Source: Microcaldota archaeon (lineage in GTDB: Archaea; Micrarchaeota; Micrarchaeia; Norongarragalinales; Norongarragalinaceae). From it: DNA of 9,376 bases. The notes under the pieces were generated by a model. The model ran no database searches. It was not told the origin of the DNA and saw only the letters and a list, made by a program, of their open reading frames with translations. Below, one piece after another: positions 5,601 through 9,376 of this stretch. The position numbers were made by a program, and so were the translations under genes. How positions within the stretch are numbered: position 1 is the stretch's first letter; each line of letters opens with the position of its first letter. Location: the NCBI GenBank assembly GCA_018304285.1, contig JAGVWL010000033.1, forward strand, positions 1 to 9,376, read 5' to 3'.

Positions 5601-6470
5601 CATGCCTTCCTTGGCGAGGGTGCTTTCCCCGAAAACCGCCTTTGCGTCGCGCAAAACCACACTCCGGTCCTCGTAGCGGTTGCTGATGTGCGAAAGCAAA
5701 AGGCGTTTTGCCTTCGCCTTGAGCGCGGTTTCTGCCGCTTCGCGGGCGGTGGAATGGAATTTTTCCTTCGCCGCCGCGGCTTCGGAAGAAGCGAAGCACG
5801 AATCATGCACGAGCAAATCGGCGTTCTCGGAGTTTTTTTCTATTGAAGGGCATGGCGCCGAGTCGCCCGTGAAAACTATTTTCCTTCCAGGCGTTTCCTT
5901 CGCCACGCTTTCCAAGCGCACGGTTTTCCCTTCCACCACAACCTTCTTTTTCTCAAGCAGTTCCGAGAAAAGCTTTCCCTTGACGCCCACCGCCTTGGCC
6001 TTGCGCTCGTCGAAATTCCATTTGGGCGGCTCTTGCACCACAAATCCCACGGCAGGGCAGTTGTGCCTTACCGGAAACGCGCGCATGGAAAACAGCGGGG
6101 TTTTGAAGAAAACGCCCGAAGAAACGTCTTTGATTGCAAGGGGAAATGTAGGCCGCAAGTGCGGCATCGAGAATATTTTGGAGAGAAACTCTTTCGTCCC
6201 TTTGGGCCCGAAAATCTTCAATTCATCCTTCCGCCCCATGAGCCCCATGCTTTGCGTCAAGCCGAACAGGCCCAGGAAATGGTCTGCGTGCAAGTGGGAG
6301 AGGAAAATCGCGTTTATCCCGAACCCCACGCCGTACCTGAGCAGCTGCACTTGCGCCGCTTCGGGGCAGTCGAACAAAAACACTCCGCCGTACTTCAATG
6401 CAAAGCCCGCAGGCAGCGTGTCCCGCGTGGGCAGGGACCCGCCGCTCCCCAAAACGACCAAGCGCATCAT
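5586..6470 (-). CDS. rnz: Ribonuclease Z (tRNA 3' endonuclease), metallo-beta-lactamase fold
   Basis: RNase Z cuts the 3' trailer from precursor tRNAs using two zinc ions. The 294 aa match the short form. From the ATG at 6470: opening LVVLGSGGSLPT, the zinc motif SHLHADHFLGL (His59, His61, Asp63, His64), GPKGTKEFL (88-96), His136 in RHNCPAVGF, Asp203 in FTGDSAPC, the family-specific HSTAREAAE (239-247) and the final ligand His261 in LLLSHISNRY. All metal ligands are present. Residues 34-40 read DCPEAAQ where the family usually has DCGEGTQ, a mild divergence. The open frame extends to a GTG at 6479, but the TTTAATTAAA box centred about 25 nt upstream of 6470 and the family N-terminus favour ATG 6470 (or 6467). 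It leads the minus-strand block and diverges from lonB. Confidence 0.92.
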   Translation of the reverse strand: MMRLVVLGSGGSLPTRDTLPAGFALKYGGVFLFDCPEAAQVQLLRYGVGFGINAIFLSHLHADHFLGLFGLTQSMGLMGRKDELKIFGPKGTKEFLSKIFSMPHLRPTFPLAIKDVSSGVFFKTPLFSMRAFPVRHNCPAVGFVVQEPPKWNFDERKAKAVGVKGKLFSELLEKKKVVVEGKTVRLESVAKETPGRKIVFTGDSAPCPSIEKNSENADLLVHDSCFASSEAAAAKEKFHSTAREAAETALKAKAKRLLLSHISNRYEDRSVVLRDAKAVFGESTLAKEGMELFI

Positions 6471-6489
6471 TTTTTCCACAACCAGACAG

Positions 6490-6499
6490 TTTAATTAAA
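6490..6499. promoter_or_regulatory. Palindromic TATA-like box upstream of rnz
   Basis: TTTAATTAAA is self-complementary and lies 20-29 nt before the rnz ATG at 6470, the spacing of an archaeal TATA box for a leaderless transcript. Being symmetric, it gives no direction by itself; its distance to rnz is what suggests its role. Confidence 0.45.
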
Positions 6500-6505
6500 C
6501 GCCAT

Positions 6506-6533
6506 TAATTTAAAGTCTTGAAAGTTTAAATTA
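6506..6533. promoter_or_regulatory. Perfect 9-bp inverted repeat in the rnz/lonB divergent promoter
   Basis: TAATTTAAA (6506-6514) and TTTAAATTA (6525-6533) are exact reverse complements separated by 10 nt. Each arm is also a TATA-like box facing outward. The right arm ends 36 nt before the lonB ATG (6570), and the left arm ends 35 nt before the rnz ATG (6470), so the arrangement is nearly symmetrical. The element may be a pair of divergent TATA boxes or an operator for a dimeric regulator. Direct evidence is limited to the sequence symmetry. Confidence 0.5.
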
Positions 6534-6569
6534 CACTAGTCGGCAAGGCTTATTTTACGGTAGGTTGCT

Positions 6570-8438
6570 ATGTCCAAGCTCAAAACTTCCATCAAAATCA
6601 AAGACACGTCCCAAATGAAAGTCCCCCAGAAAACCGTAGACCACGTCATCGGCCAAGAGCGGGCAGTGGCGATAATAAAGAAGGCTGCGAGGCAAAAGCG
6701 CAACGTCCTGCTCATAGGCACGCCAGGAACAGGCAAGAGCATGCTCGCGCAGGCGATGAGCGAGCTCGTACCTGCCGCGGATTTGAAAGACATAATGATT
6801 TACCCGGGCGAGGAAGACGCCAACGTGCCGAAAGTGCGCGTGGTGAAGGCGGGCGAAGGAAGGAAAATCATCGAGCAGGAACGGCTGAAAATGCCTTCCA
6901 ACAACTTCAACCTCATCATAATCGCCGTCTTATTCCTATCCTCATTCTTCCTCCTCTCATTCGGAAGGCAGCAGTGGGGAGACGTCATTACTGCAGCCTT
7001 GCTCATCGGGTTGTTCATGGTAAGCGGAATTGTAGCCATCGGAATGCAGCTCGGGAGAAGCAGGATTTTCGGCGAAATGGCCGGCCCCAAGCTGTTGATA
7101 GACAATACCGGGAAAAAGAACGCGCCTTTTGTTGAAGCGACGGGCGCGCGGGCAGGCTCGCTGCTCGGCGACGTAAAGCACGACCCCCTGCAGAGCGGCG
7201 GGCTCGGCACTCCCGCCCACTTGCGGGTCGACGCGGGCTTCGTTCACAAGGCCAACGGAGGCGTTTTGTTCATAGACGAAGTTTCCGCACTATCCGCCCG
7301 CAGCCAGCAGGAATTGCTTACGGCAATGCAGGAAAAGAAATATTCAATCACCGGGCAAAGCGAGCTTTCATCCGGCGCGCAAGTCCGAACCGAACCCGTG
7401 CCCTGCGACTTCGTGCTTGTAGCCGCAGGGAATTACCGGGATTTGCAGCGCATGCATCCCGCAATCCGCTCGCGCATACGCGGTTACGGCTACGAAGTGT
7501 ACATGGAGGAATCCATTGAGGACACTGCGGAAAACGAAAGCAAGCTCGTGCAATTCATAGCGCAGGAAGTGTTGAAAGACGGCAAAATCCCGCACTTCGA
7601 CGCGTCGGCAATAGAGGAAATCATACAGGAAGCGCGCAAGCGCAGCGGAAGGAAAAACAAGCTTACGCTCAAGCTCAGGGAACTCGGCGGGTTGATCCGC
7701 GCTGCGGGGGACGTTGCGCTGGAAGAAAATGCGCCCTTCGCTTCCGCCAAGCACGTCTTGCAAGCCAAGGGCATCGCGCAAACGCTCGAACAGCAAATGG
7801 CGAAACAAGCTATTGAAATTCGCAAGGAATACCGCGTTTTCACCACCACAGGCGCGCAAGTGGGAAAAGTGAACGGCTTGGCAGTCATGGGCGACAGCGG
7901 GGTAGTACTGCCCATAGTTGCGGAAGTCGCGCCTGCCAGCTCGCGCGAAGAAGGAAAGACCATTGCAACCGGAAAACTGGGTGATATTGCGAAGGAAGCG
8001 GTGGAAAACGTTTCTGCGATAATCAAACGCCATACGGGCAAGGACACGTCGTCTTTCGACATCCACATTCAATTCCTCCAAACTTACGAAGGCGTGGAAG
8101 GCGACAGCGCAAGCGTGAGCGTGGCTACGGCCGTAATCTCCGCACTGGAAGAAGCGCCGGTAAGGCAAGACGTCGCTTTGACGGGCTCGCTGAGCGTGCG
8201 CGGCGAAGTGCTGCCCGTGGGAGGCGTGACTCAGAAAATCGAGGCCGCAATCGAAGCCGGCATTAAGAATGCGGTCGTGCCTTACGCCAACAAGGACGAC
8301 ATCATCCTCAGCGAAGCGCAGGCGAAGAAAATCACGATCATTCCCGCTAAAGACATTCACGACGTTTTGAGCGTGGCGTTGAAGGAAGGAAAGCGGAAGA
8401 ACGCCCTGCTCTCGAAAATCAGGAAGGAAATCGCGTGA
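6570..8438 (+). CDS. lonB: Archaeal Lon protease, LonB type, membrane-anchored
   Basis: LonB is an ATP-dependent membrane protease that degrades damaged or regulatory proteins in archaea. The 622 aa match the family. Domains in order: AAA+ start HVIGQERAV, Walker A GTPGTGKS (50-57), an inserted membrane region with two helices at about 113-131 and 139-161 (FNLIIIAVLFLSSFFLLSFG, then a second helix), Walker B GVLFIDEV (231-238), an arginine-rich AIRSRIRGYGYEV segment (298-310), and the C-terminal protease domain. The catalytic dyad is Ser513 in EGDSASVSVATA and Lys556 in VTQKIEAAIEAG. The 43-residue Ser-Lys spacing is that of the archaeal enzyme. There is no bacterial-type N-terminal substrate domain, as expected for LonB. 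The ATG at 6570 has only a weak AGGT upstream. The gene is divergent from rnz and overlaps the next gene by 4 nt. Confidence 0.97.
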   Translation: MSKLKTSIKIKDTSQMKVPQKTVDHVIGQERAVAIIKKAARQKRNVLLIGTPGTGKSMLAQAMSELVPAADLKDIMIYPGEEDANVPKVRVVKAGEGRKIIEQERLKMPSNNFNLIIIAVLFLSSFFLLSFGRQQWGDVITAALLIGLFMVSGIVAIGMQLGRSRIFGEMAGPKLLIDNTGKKNAPFVEATGARAGSLLGDVKHDPLQSGGLGTPAHLRVDAGFVHKANGGVLFIDEVSALSARSQQELLTAMQEKKYSITGQSELSSGAQVRTEPVPCDFVLVAAGNYRDLQRMHPAIRSRIRGYGYEVYMEESIEDTAENESKLVQFIAQEVLKDGKIPHFDASAIEEIIQEARKRSGRKNKLTLKLRELGGLIRAAGDVALEENAPFASAKHVLQAKGIAQTLEQQMAKQAIEIRKEYRVFTTTGAQVGKVNGLAVMGDSGVVLPIVAEVAPASSREEGKTIATGKLGDIAKEAVENVSAIIKRHTGKDTSSFDIHIQFLQTYEGVEGDSASVSVATAVISALEEAPVRQDVALTGSLSVRGEVLPVGGVTQKIEAAIEAGIKNAVVPYANKDDIILSEAQAKKITIIPAKDIHDVLSVALKEGKRKNALLSKIRKEIA

Positions 8439-9286
8439 GAAAGCACATGGCTCAAACGAACCAGCAGCCTATTCCCACTAAAGAACTGGAGAAAACCTGC
8501 CTGGAGGCGGCGGAAGCAGGCGCGAAAAAAGCTTTGTCATACTTCAACAAGACATTCAAAATAAGGTACAAGGACAAAGTACAGCACGCCGGAACAATAG
8601 TAACGGAAGCCGACGTCGCGGCAGAAAAGGAAGTAATAAAAGCAATAAGAAAACGCTATCCCAACCACTCTATCGTCGGCGAAGAGTCCGGCGGCACTGA
8701 AGGAAAAGGGTATTGCTGGTTCATAGACCCTGTTGACGGGACTGGCAACTTCTCCCGTGGCCTGCCGATTTGGGGGACTATGGTCGGCGTAGCATTCAAC
8801 TCAAAACCCGTCGCAGGCGCCATGGTCTTTCCCGTGCTTGGAAGAAAGTTTTACGCTTCCCAAGGAAACGGGGCTTTCGCCGACGGAAAGAAAATCCACA
8901 CGTCAAGCAAGACGCTGGACCAAGGCATGATTTTATGCCAATCGCTCCACCGTTTGGAATACATCCAAAAAGGCCTGGCCTGTATCAGAGAATTTTGCGG
9001 AAGCGTCGGCGGGGTCAGAATACTGGGGTGCACGGGCTACGAAGGCGCGCTTCTTTCAGAGGGAAAGGCCGAACTTAAAATAAAGATCAGGACCACGCCG
9101 TGGGATTCGTGCGCCCCGGCGATAATCGCCAGGGAAGCAGGGGGCGTGTACCGCAACATGCAAGGCGGGCAGTGGACTACCGAAGATGCAACCGCACTGG
9201 CTGCATCCAGCGAAAAAACGTTCAGCCAAGCTTTCAAACGCCTGAAACCCCTTTTCCACGGTCGTGGAAAGGCACATCGACAATAA
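8435..9286 (+). CDS. Inositol monophosphatase / fructose-1,6-bisphosphatase family protein
   Basis: This is a Mg2+-dependent sugar-phosphatase of the IMPase superfamily. Archaeal members hydrolyse inositol-1-phosphate, fructose-1,6-bisphosphate or both; the sequence does not decide which. With the GTG start the protein has 283 aa, slightly longer than typical. Visible motifs are VTEADVAAE (56-64), VGEESGG (81-87), the metal/phosphate signature FIDPVDGTGNFSRGLP (96-111, with Asp98 and Asp101) and PWDSCAPAIIAREAGG (222-237, with metal ligand Asp224). All metal-binding residues are present. The GTG at 8435 overlaps the lonB stop in a GTGA, with AGGAAGG 7 nt upstream; ATG at 8447 is an alternative that drops four residues. 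The overlap implies co-transcription and translational coupling with lonB. No direct functional link is obvious. Confidence 0.92.
   Translation: MRKHMAQTNQQPIPTKELEKTCLEAAEAGAKKALSYFNKTFKIRYKDKVQHAGTIVTEADVAAEKEVIKAIRKRYPNHSIVGEESGGTEGKGYCWFIDPVDGTGNFSRGLPIWGTMVGVAFNSKPVAGAMVFPVLGRKFYASQGNGAFADGKKIHTSSKTLDQGMILCQSLHRLEYIQKGLACIREFCGSVGGVRILGCTGYEGALLSEGKAELKIKIRTTPWDSCAPAIIAREAGGVYRNMQGGQWTTEDATALAASSEKTFSQAFKRLKPLFHGRGKAHRQ
9251..9272 (+). other. Stem-loop in the 3' end of the IMPase-family gene
   Basis: A near-perfect inverted repeat forms a 9-bp stem (CTTTTCCAC with GTGGAAAGG, one T-G wobble) around a 4-nt GGTC loop, inside codons for the PLFHGRGK tail and 14 nt before the stop codon. No T-run follows, so it is not an obvious intrinsic terminator. 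It could stabilise the transcript end or simply reflect codon choice. Confidence 0.4.
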
Positions 9287-9293
9287 GCGAAAT

Positions 9294-9305
9294 GCTTATA
9301 AAGGG
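9294..9305 (+). promoter_or_regulatory. TATA box of a gene beyond the window
   Basis: GCTTATAAAGGG contains a good archaeal TATA core (TTATAAAG) right after the IMPase-family stop. Initiation would be expected near 9323-9330. A second AT-rich stretch, GTATAATTAA, follows at 9314-9323. The 50 nt downstream contain no ATG; GTG at 9347 opens a short frame that runs off the edge, and no recognisable RNA fold is complete. The element therefore probably serves a protein or RNA gene cut off by the window end. Confidence 0.45.
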
Positions 9306-9376
9306 TTTTCGAGTGTATAATTAATCTTTCCGAATTTTGCACAGAGTGGTTGCGAGAAGACCGAGCACGAATCTCG

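Noticed and set aside
6471..6479. GTG start giving RNase Z three extra residues (MEK)
   Set aside because: The TATA-like box at 6490-6499 would be too close to this start, and the family begins right before LVVLGSGG, favouring ATG 6470 or 6467.
5680..6498. 272-codon open frame opposite rnz
   Set aside because: It is antisense to the RNase Z frame that carries all metal ligands; Ser/Thr/Phe-rich shadow.
7368..8360. 330-codon open frame on the minus strand across lonB
   Set aside because: It is antisense to conserved LonB motifs, and its composition (Arg, Phe, Ala-rich) is typical of a shadow frame.
9324..9376. tRNA or other complete RNA gene at the right edge
   Set aside because: No acceptor stem, anticodon arm or T-loop pattern is visible in the truncated stretch; only the promoter is supportable.

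Overview
The window reads as a piece of an archaeal chromosome. The markers are the tail of an archaeal-type AMP phosphorylase, a short archaeal/eukaryotic-type phenylalanyl-tRNA synthetase beta subunit (541 aa) beside an alpha subunit with a long N-terminal extension, a membrane-anchored LonB protease with two transmembrane helices inside its AAA+ region, and an archaeal/bacterial short-form RNase Z. TATA-like boxes lie about 25 nt in front of several start codons, a spacing typical of leaderless archaeal transcripts. Genes are compact, with 2-nt gaps and 4-nt overlaps. A small-genome (DPANN-like) archaeon would fit, but the sequence alone does not fix the lineage.

Layout. Positions 2-226 (+) hold the 3' end of the AMP phosphorylase gene. 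Positions 227-1901 (+) look like a small accessory segment, AT-richer by eye than its surroundings: an unrecognised 303-aa protein with one hydrophobic segment, then a VapBC-type toxin-antitoxin pair. Positions 1911-6470 lie on the minus strand. In transcription order they are RNase Z, a small membrane-anchored four-cysteine protein, pheS and pheT. From 6570 the plus strand carries lonB and, overlapping it by 4 nt, an inositol-monophosphatase/FBPase-family gene. The last 90 nt hold a promoter-like TATA box for something beyond the window.

How they work together. The minus-strand block is RNA and translation machinery: tRNA 3'-end processing and tRNA-Phe charging. The divergent plus-strand block begins with the membrane protease for protein quality control. 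rnz and lonB share a 99-nt divergent promoter region containing a perfect 9-bp inverted repeat. The AMP phosphorylase belongs to nucleoside monophosphate salvage.

The most notable observation is in the toxin-antitoxin locus. A perfect 23-bp tandem duplication (1266-1288 and 1289-1311) has broken the antitoxin frame. Deleting one copy restores a normal-looking 83-aa ribbon-helix-helix VapB. As written, the DNA-binding beta-strand is separated from the rest of the protein, while the PIN toxin downstream keeps its acidic residues. I saw no CRISPR array, insertion sequence, rRNA or tRNA gene, and no clearly new multi-gene system.
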